From: Rotaria socialis
Lineage: Eukaryota; Rotifera; Eurotatoria; Philodinida; Philodinidae
Reading direction: 5' to 3'
Length of the DNA: 64,000 bases
NCBI GenBank assembly: GCA_905331475.1
Contig: CAJNYU010004668.1
Span: 1-64,000 of the forward strand
The stretch's first letter is position 1; each line of letters begins with the position of its first letter. Below are positions 53,702 to 64,000 of this stretch, one piece after another. The notes below the pieces were generated by a model. The model was given only the letters and a program-made list of their open reading frames with translations, was not told the DNA's origin and did not search any database. The position numbers and the translations under genes are program-made.

Positions 53702-55241
53702 TTAAAGCTTCTCTTTGAGATATTCAACAATATCATTGAGCATTCGATGAGCAATATCTAACTCAAATAATCCATCTAAGAAAGTTAGTGATCCATGAAA
53801 AGTATTTTCATAATGACGATGTACTACATCGACTCCATTAGTTTTCAAACGAGCTGCGTATATAAAACTTTCATCTCTTAATCGATCATGATCAACTGTA
53901 AGTATATATGTTGATGGTAATTTTGATAATTCTTCATTTTCAACTAACAATGGTGATAGATCTGGATGTAATACTTGTTTTGCATTTTCTATAAGTTTAG
54001 GATTGCCATCGATATTATCAGTTATTGGTTTTTTGTATATTTGTCGATATTCATTTGGAATTAATGACCAATCAACAAATCGACGATATTGGTTTTTTTG
54101 TTCAATACTAGTATGATTATTAAGAATTATATCCTCACTGATACTTTTGTTTATGTATAATTCAAGAACGAGACCACCTCTTCCAAAATGAAAAATATGT
54201 AATGCAGGTGTTAGATATGAAGGAACCATAAAATCAAAGAATTGAAGGACAGGATATATTAACATTTGGAGACGAGGCGTATTTGAATTATTGGCGAATC
54301 GCATTGCAGTAACAGCAGCTAGATTTCCACCTAAGAATAGATTAATAAGAAAAGTTATAAAAGTAGATTTTGAAAACAAAAAGCAACGTAAATGATTCAT
54401 ACCAGCTGAGTCGCCTGAAATAGCAACACGTTTTGAATCAATATTTAATTTCTCTGCACTATTTGTATCGAGAACATATTGAGTTACTTTAATACAATCA
54501 TCAAGTCCAGCTGGAAAAGGATGTTCAGGCGCAAGACGATATCTTTACATGAAATTTTAAAAGTTATTCAAACATTTCGATAAATATTAATCAAAACTTA
54601 CCCAACAGAAATGACAATAAAACGCGTTTGAAGAGCTAATTCACGTGTTACTGAATGATGAGTTTCTACGATAATAAATTATACAAAGTAATTGAAATTT
54701 TAGATAAATTAAAGTATACTAACCAATTGAACCCATATAAAATGCTCCTCCATGAAAAAAAATAATTGCTGGAAACAATTTTGCCTTATCATCTTTTAAA
54801 TCAAGTGGAGAGTAGATACGAACAGGTACACCATCAATTGTTGTATCTTCTATCTTTTAAAAAATACAAAAGTTCTATCAAAAAAATGGAAAATAAGATT
54901 TTCTCCAATACTTTCAAATTAACATTAACTTCAGTTGGTTTCAATTTCTTTAAGATTACACCACTATTACGTTGCACGTACCATGCTGGAGCAAAACCAA
55001 ATGTTTCAGATACTAGACCCTGCATAGAATAAACAAGAATAAATAAAAAGATAACAAGTAAGAAACAACAACTGAAAACAATTCTACTTACAACAAAACT
55101 AATGATTTTCATTGAAGCACTAAGTAAACGAATACGATCCATTTGTGGAACACCTTCACTATTTGGTACATGATATAAATATGCAAAAATACCTATTAAA
55201 ATACTAGTAATAATTGCTAAAAGCTGAAGTTTTCGAGCCAT
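53702..55241 (-). CDS. Arylacetamide deacetylase-like alpha/beta hydrolase (HSL/GDXG family), 6 exons
   Basis: ER-anchored serine esterase of the AADAC/NCEH1 type, which deacetylates drugs or hydrolyses lipid esters in vertebrates. Exons in transcript order: 55241-55092, 55019-54912, 54853-54724, 54665-54602, 54542-54403, 54330-53702; 406 aa, the usual length being about 400. The N-terminus carries a signal-anchor (LLAIITSILIGIFAYLY). The oxyanion-hole motif HGGAFYMGS starts at residue 120, YRLAPEHPFPAGLDD at 152-166 is a family hallmark, and the nucleophile S196 sits in GDSAGG, which is split across an intron. By alignment with human AADAC the acid is D346 (HDRLRDE) and the base H376 (FHGSL), 30 residues apart as in the human enzyme. 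The full catalytic set is present, so it should be active; the substrate is unknown. Confidence 0.92.
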
Positions 55242-57012
55242 GTTTCAAATGTATCTTTAAATAAACTATAATAGAAACAAAATATATGACAATGCAGCGA
55301 AAATTCTATTATTTGTTATTTTATTTTGTATGAAGCTTTTATAAAACGCAAAGAAAACGATGCGACACATGAAATGAATGAAGATAAATATTTACATTTA
55401 CTTTTTGAGTTCTTTTTAAATGACCAAAATATCAAGAGAATATTAACCGTACTTTTTCATCCTCACATAATTTCAAAGTACGAAGGTGAGATTTTCTCGT
55501 TCTCTTAACGAATATTTAAGAACGCCGTATAGCAAATAATGATTTTTTTTTAGCTATTCAGAAGTGCTTCTAAACATTGCCTTTATAAATTCAACATTGT
55601 AATAGAAAGCTAAACCAATGCATAATTCATTATAGATAAAGTTCATCGATAAAAGCAATCTTCATATCTGAAATCTTATGAATTGTACTCATATATATAT
55701 ATAGTTTACATACGACAGAATTTATTCATAAAATTTATAATATATAAAGGCACAAGATTTGAGAGATAATGATTTTTCGCACAACATGTATCTTAAATTA
55801 TAAGATTACATGCGCTATTCTACTAAAACAGCAAATTCGTTTGAATCAAATCATGCTGGCATCCGTTAAATATGTATAGAGAGATTTACTAAACTTATCT
55901 AAAAGCTTCTATTTAACTATTTTCAACAATAATTCAGAGAAAAAAGATGCTTAATTAAATATCGTTTTTATTTCAAATTTATTATGTTCTCATATTTCTC
56001 ATCGGTATTTGTAATTTTACATTAAATATATTCTCAATCGGCTTGCATTTATTTTAGTTTTATATTAGAAAAAAAGCAAATAACATATCGGTCTCCTTTC
56101 AAGTTTTCTTTTTCTAAAATGCAATAAAAACATTGATTATTGATCGATTCAAAGAGATCGTACACAATCGAAAATGTTTATTTCATATCTTCAATAGACA
56201 AAATTGAATTCGATTCAAATGCCATGCATGTCTGTTGTTGCAAACGTTGACAAATATTTAATAATCATTTTAGTGTAATTCATTTACTGATTTTATCAAA
56301 TGATGATAATTATCAATTCAAGAATATAATTGCTCCTAAAATAGTTCGATGATATATTTCTCTTTTAACGTATTGTTAATTGTTTAGAATAAAATTTTTC
56401 TTTTTTGAAAGTTGAAACCATTTTAGATTCTCTCAAAAAGAGATTCATTATATTATTAAATATATTTTCTAAAAAAATTTCATTAGAAAGAAAATCATCA
56501 AAAGTTTTTTGTTTATTTTTTTTGTAATAAATAAAATTTGCATTTTGCTTTGATATCCAAAAATGACCCAGTGTATTCGATACAAAGAACGATTCATTTG
56601 ATCTATTCTCTATTCTAACTGTTGAAAATAACTGATGTTATTTATAGCCTAGGCAAATCTAAATTGTTCTCAGTTTAAATAAATCGAACGAAAGAAAGAG
56701 ATAAATATCTCGATATACATTTTCTCGGGATAATCGTTGAATTTTACCCAGTTTTTATCTTATGTATAACATAGAAATGTTTCACTTACCATTGTTCGAG
56801 ACTGACGATTCTTTATCTATATCTGTTCGCTCGTCCGTCTCGGATGTTCTTATAGGTCAGATAATCGATACTAGTTCATTTTAATCGACAGACGACCTAG
56901 CATACATTTCAATTCTTTTTAAGTGAGAGATGGACGAATATTTTGATTTCTGATAAAGATATGTTTAATTTATTTTTAGTTTTGTAAACTAATAACTTCG
57001 TATTCACGATCA
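55242..57012. other. Divergent intergenic region upstream of AADAC-like and Argonaute genes
   Basis: Very AT-rich, with short TATA runs (for example near 55692). An acceptor-like TTTATTTTTAG sits about 35 bases before the Argonaute ATG and could be a 5' UTR intron end or a trans-splice site; the sequence alone does not decide. No gene seen. Confidence 0.4.
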
Positions 57013-60000
57013 ATGGCGTCGAATAAAGGCCGAGATCATCCAGAGGGTATTTATATTTTTAATTTAACTAACAAAAAAAATTTATATTTTATACTTTTAA
57101 TAGATGATAATGATCGAAATTATCATTCTTCTAAACGTGGTAAGAAATTATACAAATCTTATTTCATTATTCTTCATAGTAGAAAGTATTATATATGAAT
57201 GAATGATTGGACAGTGGTTTTTCAAGTGATTATTATCTGTTATTTTAAATAGATAATATTTAATTGTTAGGCTAAATACGAGAAAATATTACCCACAGAA
57301 ATAAATTCTATTTGTTAAAATAAATAATTGTCTAATTATAGAGAAACTCACTGACAATACATTATTCAAAGCAAAAAAACTGTTAATATCGAAATTCATT
57401 TGTCATCTTGAAATAAAAGAGATCGACGATGAAAAATACATGGGTACTAGTCACCGATGAATATTTTTAAATTTAATTAGACAGTCATAAATTAATTGTA
57501 TTGAATTGAAGTTGAAAAGTTCATATTTCCTAGAATCACATCAAAATTGAATTCTAAACGATTACAGAATTCGATAAATACTATTAAAATATATTTCACA
57601 TTTATTGTATTCGAAATCTATTCAGTGAATATCTTCCGTAAACTCGATGATAACATTTCTCTCATTTGAGATAAAATGAATAGATGAAAGTAGTGATTTA
57701 AAATTAATACAACAAATTTGTATGAAAATATTTTTTCTTAGCTCGTACAAGTCGTATTGATGAAATTTCATCAGATTATTCTCAACGTCGTTCATTATCG
57801 TCGAGTGGAATAATCGACGAAAAACCATCTCATAATGGACATATGGATAATGGTTCATATTATGTTGCACCAAAAGCTACATCTGATGCTGGAAGTGATA
57901 CTAAAAAACGTTCACGTTCATTTGTTCGTCCAATAATTCGTTCAGCTGTTCCTAATTCACAATTAACAACAATTATCAAAAGACCATCACAATCAGGACA
58001 CGGTAGTTGACTTATTTTTCTTTATTGAAATAATTTTTCTTTTCTTCTATTTTAGCTGGCCAACGAATTGAACTTTATTCAAATCATTTTCGAATAGATT
58101 TTTCTAAACAAACGAATGAAATTATTTTATATCAATTTGATGTCGATGTTGAGCTGTTACTTCGTGACGGTTCATGGCGTTCGTGTAAAAAAGATGAACG
58201 TTTCCAAGTTATTCAAAAAATAATTGAACAAGAGCATTTTCCACTTGTTTGGTATGATGAAGGCAAAAATCTTTATGCTATTGAAAATTTATCATTAAAT
58301 TTTAAAAAAGAATATCATTGTGAAGTTACTCATAAAAAAACTGAACGAACAAACAAATTTCGTTTTTTAATCATTAATCTTGTTAAAACTTATGAATTAA
58401 AAACTATTTTTGATTTTATGCAAAAAAGAATTTCAATACGACCACATGATCCTGTTCGAATACTTGAAACATTATTTAAGCAAACACAACGATCAGAAAT
58501 GATAACTATTAAAAATCAATCTTATCCAAAACATCAACGATTAGATGATCTTGGTAGAACAGAAGCTTCCATTCTTTTTTTAAGAATCTATTCATTTTCG
58601 GATTTGTTTTTTAGGTGATGGACGTGGGTTAGCATCAGGATTTTATCAAGCTGTTGTACTTGGTGAACGTGGCCCTACATTAAATATTAATAATACATTT
58701 TGTTGTTTTTATCAAAATTATAATTTAGTTGAATTTCTTTCCTGTTATTTGAATCATGATATACGAAAACAGGGTGAGTATTTATGAAAAAAAAAGACTA
58801 AACTAGAAAACAAACAGAAATAATAATAGTGATTAATATACTAAATTGTTAGATAAGATATAAGAGATCAATTCGTAAAATAAAATTTTCTGAATTTTTC
58901 ATAAATCTTTTTCAATAAGATCTGTACGTAGGAGTCTAGCCGGTAGATTTTTTCATTAAGCCTAATATCAGTATTGTTGAATTTGCATTGATTGTCAAAG
59001 AGAATTGTTTTGCATCTTCAAAACTGATGTAAACGATTTTGTGTTCGTTTAATTACAATTATTGATGCGAAAAAAATTTGATCCAATTAATTATTATAAA
59101 CAGTATTATTTGTTTTCTATATTATCTGTTACTTTTTCATTGTATCTCTAATTTGTTACTCGTATAATCGAACTTGTAGGTGTTCCATCCAAAGATTATC
59201 CATTACTTGTTCGCAAGATTTTAAAATCACTTTGGTTTGTTACATCACATACAAATCAAATTCGTCGATATCGCTTAAAATCTTTTGGCCGTCCAGCAAA
59301 CGAACATAAATTTGTTAAAGATCAAGGTGAACAAATAACAGTTGCAGATTATTTTGACGATAAATGGAAAATTCGTTTACGTTATCCTCATTTACCAGTT
59401 GTTGAGTTACATAATCCAGCTATTAAAAATCAATCACATTTTTTACCGATGGAATTAGTTACTGTCGATGAATGGCAACGAAGTTTAAAACCATTAACAA
59501 CTGATCAACGTGCTAAAGTTACTAAAAAGACGGTTGTTCGTCCTGGTGAACGGTATGGAATGATACGACGTGTTGCTGATGAACGTCGATTTAATAATGA
59601 TTCATATCTTGAAAAATTTGGCATTACTGTTGATGTTAACGAAATGATGTTGGTACCTGCAAGAATTTTACCATCACCTGAAATTAAATATAAATCATCA
59701 AACGGTGATCAGCGTGATGTTGTCGAACGTGTACAAATCGGTAAATGGTGGTTAAATAATAGTTTCATTAAAGCACGTGAAATACGTACGTGGGCCGTGG
59801 TTCTTGTTAGTCAACGTGAACCTGATAATCGACAAATTCGTTTGGCAAGAGATTTTGCCAGTAGAATTCCACAGGTTTATTACAACTGATTTTCGTTGAC
59901 GAAATAAAAAATATTTTTTTTGTCTTGTTTCATTAAAGGCTATGTCAAAATATGGTATTCGATTTACTTCACCAGCTATTGAGAAATCTGATGCAGCTGT

Positions 60001-61894
60001 ACCACAAACAATTTTAGCTCGTATGAGTGAACTTAAAATGAGTGGATGCGAAGTTATTATTTATGTGCTTAATCAAGTTGGTGATGACATTTATCATGCT
60101 ATTAAATTTTTTGGAAATGTTAAACTTGGTAAGACGATTTGTTTTCTTAAATAGTGTATCATATTCATTCTTACAAGAATAAGGACAACTATTGATGATA
60201 ATATCCTATTCGAAATCCGAAATTATTGAATAATCTAACGAAGTATGTTAATAGAGATCATCAATCGTGTTCTAAACTTCAAAAATGAATATTTTTCTCC
60301 AGTCGAACTTGAGCGTTTTGTGAACTTTGTTTGCTTCCCTGTTTTAAATACAAATACTTAGCTCTCCGTCAAATCTGATTTATTTGAATTCGAACTTTTA
60401 GTTACATCTTCGTTCCTCAGTTTTAATATTTTAATTAATTGCTCATCTCTGTAAAACTCGTTCACCATTTACTATCTTTAAATAACTGCTATTTTTTTTT
60501 GAAGGTATTGTAACTCAATGTACACGTTTTGATCGACTAATGTCAAATAGTGATAATCGAAAAATGGATATGTATATTCAGGTATGTTTTTCTCGATATT
60601 TTCTATTAATTAAATAAAATTAATTTTGAAAAGAATTTGGTTCAAAAATTCAATGCAAAGTTAGGTGGTGTTAACCAACTTGTATCATTAATGCGTGCGT
60701 TAACGTCACCATCAGCTCGTACAGATGTATTTATGTTTTTTGGCATTGATTGTACTCATGTAACATGTTCACGTGAACGACCGTCAATAGCTGCTATTAT
60801 TGGATCAAAAGATTCAACAAGTTTGTAGATTCTGTTGCTATTATTTTAATTAAAAACTATTGTTTATTTGTTTTTCTTTCTCATAGGCACACAATATGCT
60901 GGTCGCGTTGTACAACAATTTTCACCAAAAGGAAAAATAGCTCTTGAAATAGTAAAAGATCTTCATATACTTGTTGGTGAATTATTACGCGAATTCTCTA
61001 ATCATAATTCACGTTTGCCAAATAAACTTGTTTTTTATCGAGCTGGTGTCGACGATGGATCATTTCAAAAGGTACTTGACAATGAATTACGAGCTATTCG
61101 ACTGGCATGTAAAGGTAACTATTATTTTGTTGTTTTTACTAATAATGATAAATAAAATGAAATTTTATTATCTGCAGAACTATATGGTCATAACCAACTA
61201 CCTCAAATTTGTTTTGTCGTGGTTAAAAGACGACACAATACTCGTTTTTTCGTTTGGGATAAAAACTCAAATCAAACAAATAATGTTCAACCTGGTAAGA
61301 GCATGGAATTGATGATGTGTTATTTTTTTCTACTTCTAATCTTTGTTTTGCACTTTTTAAATTTCAGGAACAGTTATTGATACCGATATTGTTTCACCAA
61401 ATGGATTCGATTTTTATCTTAATTCTCATGCAGCTATACAAGGTACATCAAGACCAGTACTTTATCAAGTTTTATATGATGAAATTGGATTTACATCCGA
61501 TGAAATTCAGCAATTAACGTAAGAATTTCAATATATATATTTCAAAGGAATTCTTCTTACTAATTTTTAATATGAATAGATATTATTTATGTCATACGGA
61601 TGTTCGATGTACAAAAGTTGTATCTGTTCCAGCACCTGTTCATTATGCAACACTTTGTGTTTCACGTGGTCTTAATCTGGATTATGAAGGACAAATGGCA
61701 AATGAACAACGAAGTATTGCTGCGTAAGTTTTTGTTTTTAGTATTTAGAATTTTATCTGAGAGAAATCTTTCATTTTAGTTCGGATTTAGACGAAGCAAT
61801 GATTGATGAGAATGTGGTCGTTACTTTAGATGATGTTCTAACGACAAAAATCGATTTCAATCCATTGATTGAAAACACAATGTGGTTTGCATGA
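57013..61894 (+). CDS. AGO: Argonaute-family protein with a disrupted slicer tetrad, 14 exons
   Basis: Small-RNA-guided silencing effector of the Argonaute clade. Exons: 57013-57046, 57104-57139, 57742-58002, 58056-58553, 58615-58773, 59180-59874, 59939-60128, 60505-60581, 60634-60820, 60887-61114, 61178-61294, 61368-61518, 61580-61723, 61780-61894; 963 aa. A Ser/Arg-rich N-terminal tail (about 110 aa) precedes the N, PAZ, MID and PIWI domains. The C-terminus MWFA corresponds to the MYFA end of animal AGOs. MID 5'-phosphate residues are kept: Y613, K617, Q629, K655, K659 (human AGO2 Y529, K533, Q545, K566, K570). In PIWI, D689 (FFGIDCTHV) and E733 (ALEIVKDL) match D597 and E637. The RDG aspartate is alanine (A765 in FYRAGVDDG), and the final histidine (H807) is threonine (T902 in PAPVHYATL). 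Guide binding is likely and target cleavage unlikely. [10 protein letters not shown] confirms the alignment. Confidence 0.95.
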
Positions 61895-63807
61895 ACTTTA
61901 TATTTTCTATTGTATATAATTACTTTCTTTTTGTTAATTGGCTTTTGGTCAAAGATGATCATGCTTTCGCCATTGTTTTTGTTTTCTATTTGTACCCTTT
62001 TTTTTGTTGCGGTTTTTTTCTTAAATGATTTCTTTTTTTTGTGCATATTTCTTTTTGTATACGTGTAAACTGATGATATGATTAAACGAGGGAATTGATT
62101 GACCATTGAACGAATATTGTCGTCTTTTGAAATAATTATTCAGACTTTTCAAAATTATTCTTACGATTAGTCACAAAAAATGAAAGCTCAGATTAAGACC
62201 ATTGTGAAACCCTGTTAGCTGCAACATTCGCTTACTTTTTAATGATAACATTCATTATTGGATCGAAAAATCAACCAGGTGACTTGGAAACTGTTGCAAT
62301 GGTTGTTTACTTATACATGTATAGTAAATATCAGATTGATGAAATTCATAAGTTGAGAAATGAAGTAAACATTGAACAAAGTCATAAGCGTATTAAATAA
62401 GAAAACCGAGAAACCTATAGAACAAGAAGCTTAACAAGAGGATAAACAACTGTCACACTTCGATTGTTTTTTTGGGTAACATTTGTAATATAATTTTTCT
62501 TTTGTTCCTTCGATTAACCTCGATTTCTATTGCAATTCCCAAATCATTTACAAGTTTGAATTTTATAATTGGTAATTTCTCTTTTAAATTATATACAGTC
62601 TGATTTGAATCCCCCATTTTACCAATTCAAAAGGCTCTTTTACCTCAAAAATTAAATTATTCATCACGCTTTGTTTTATTATATAGTATTCGTACTATTT
62701 TTTGTACATATCAGTTGTTATTAAGTACTTTACTTGTTGGTCGACTTTTAACACACATGTATATAGGCATCTAAGTTTGGTAAAATGCTTCCTTCAGTGT
62801 TTAACTATATAATGATACAAGAACTTTCAAGAAATTCATTCCTTAATCTATATCGAACTCTTCCCATTAGTTGAAAATAATTTATTATCGATTAAGGCAT
62901 AGTTTTCAAAGTCAATAATTTATAGCAACGTTAATTGTAAGACATAATCTAATGACATCTTATGATTAGATAATAGTGTGATTGTATATAATGAGTATCT
63001 TTCATTGGCGCATATAAACAAAGAACTACGAAAATACAAAAGCCTATTCTTTAATAAACTAGGCATAGATCGGCATAATGAAACATTTTCTATCTTGCCT
63101 ATTCTGATTATCTCTTGTCGATTATTTCATTTTGGTTTTTTTGTTTACCAAGTTCAGTCGTATGGGAGCAATAAAAGTAAACGTTTTAGTTTAACAATTT
63201 TGAACAAAGATTTTTGCCTAGAATAGTTAACAGCATAAATCTTGTAGATGTAATCGTTTATATGTCTATTGAAGTTTTCATGCGAAAATTTCGTTATTAT
63301 TTGTAGATAATAGCGAATAACATGCTCAGACCTTCAAGTGGCAGCCGAGAAGTACTGTTCTATTTATATATCACTTCATCAAAAGAAGGAATGTTATAGA
63401 TAATTGACCCTTTTATTCGAGATATACTGAGGGTCACCCTGTCCTAGTGTACAGTTCAGTGCATGGTACAATAATACTGGAGACGAACACAGACTCTGTG
63501 TAGGATAGAAAACAAAAGGTAATTCTTTCGTCACTCTCTTGCCATCGTACTTTATTCGATCTCTTAGTCTCAATTAAGATGAATACTTTGATACATAGTG
63601 GAGCTTAAAAAACATTATATAATATGAAAAAGTTTCTATTTTAGCAGAAAATATTTTTCATCAAGGAACTCACTATTATTCTATCAATATTCAAGTGCTG
63701 ATTATCTTAAGATATGAAATATAAATTCTACTTCATATTTGCATATTTTTTCTTATTCAATAATTGACATCACGTCATTCTTATAAAATGCAAGCATGCC
63801 CCAGGTC
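61895..63807. other. Intergenic region after the Argonaute gene
   Basis: T-rich sequence follows the stop. No supported gene: the frame at 62978-63226 has no domain or splice support. Near 63415-63500 a slightly GC-richer patch contains no recognisable element. Confidence 0.4.
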
Positions 63808-64000
63808 GAACATACACGGTCGTATACGACGGTAAATCGCCGTATTTGGCCGTATTACATGGCTCCGTATTACGATCGTAAATCTCCGTGCCGTATACGG
63901 CGAATTCCGGCGCTTTACGGTCGTTTTTGATCGTATTTCCCCGTAATCCGACACGGAGATTTACGATCGTAATACGGAGCCATGTAATACGGCGATTTAC
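63808..64000. repeat. Foldback element with CCGTAT/ATACGG words, cut by the window edge
   Basis: Bases 63832-63890 and 63952-64000 are inverted copies. The arms match base for base except that the left arm carries 10 extra bases (TTTGGCCGTA). About 60 bases lie between them. The stretch is far more GC-rich than its surroundings and full of CGTATACG and GATCGTAA palindromes. The right end continues past the window, so full length and flanks are unknown. It shares ACGGCGAATTCCGG with 22.33 kb. Probably a MITE or foldback transposon. Confidence 0.8.

Noticed and set aside
62978-63226. 82-codon plus-strand frame near the right end
   Set aside because: No homology signal, no splice neighbours, AT-rich codons only.

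Overview
This is a eukaryotic nuclear window, about 70% A+T by eye. Its genes are cut by many short GT-AG introns of roughly 50-80 bp plus a few of 0.5-1.9 kb. The genes are animal families: SLC13 carboxylate transporter, CLC-3/4/5 antiporter, trichoplein, STXBP4-like PDZ protein, AMPK alpha, GT11 fucosyltransferase, AADAC-type hydrolase and Argonaute. Compact introns, standard genetic code, small DNA-transposon derivatives, a divergent Argonaute and diverged duplicate blocks suit a small invertebrate. A bdelloid rotifer is my best guess, but that is inference only.

Layout: 2.7-6.0 kb (+) SLC13-like transporter; 7.3-7.8 kb (+) a small 136-aa protein; 13.0-18.0 kb (+) CLC antiporter with a foldback element in its largest intron. 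The stretch 19.9-27.6 kb is the structurally complex part. It holds an assembly gap with duplicated ends, a truncated copy of the 3' end of the trichoplein gene, an unrecognised 304-aa gene (+), and the intact trichoplein gene (-, 26.8-30.7 kb) carrying a small hAT-like insertion whose empty site survives in the truncated copy. Then come an intronless M6P-receptor-like membrane protein (-), an STXBP4-like PDZ protein (-), AMPK alpha (+, 38.8-44.4 kb, with a tRNA-Gly-like gene antisense in an intron), a GT11 fucosyltransferase (-), a TA-flanked MITE, a proline-rich protein (+), an AADAC-like hydrolase (-) and an Argonaute (+, 57.0-61.9 kb). A palindromic foldback element begins at the right edge.

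I rebuilt each spliced gene by hand from splice sites and reading frame. All multi-exon models close in frame over their full length, which supports them strongly. The genes are unrelated housekeeping loci and do not form a functional cluster. The clearest biological surprise is the Argonaute: its 5'-phosphate pocket looks intact but two of four slicer residues are replaced. The clearest structural surprise is the trichoplein 3'-end duplication flanking an orphan gene. I found no CRISPR array, no complete autonomous transposon and no convincing novel multi-gene system. Two single N bases (8260 and 20080) look like assembly joins.
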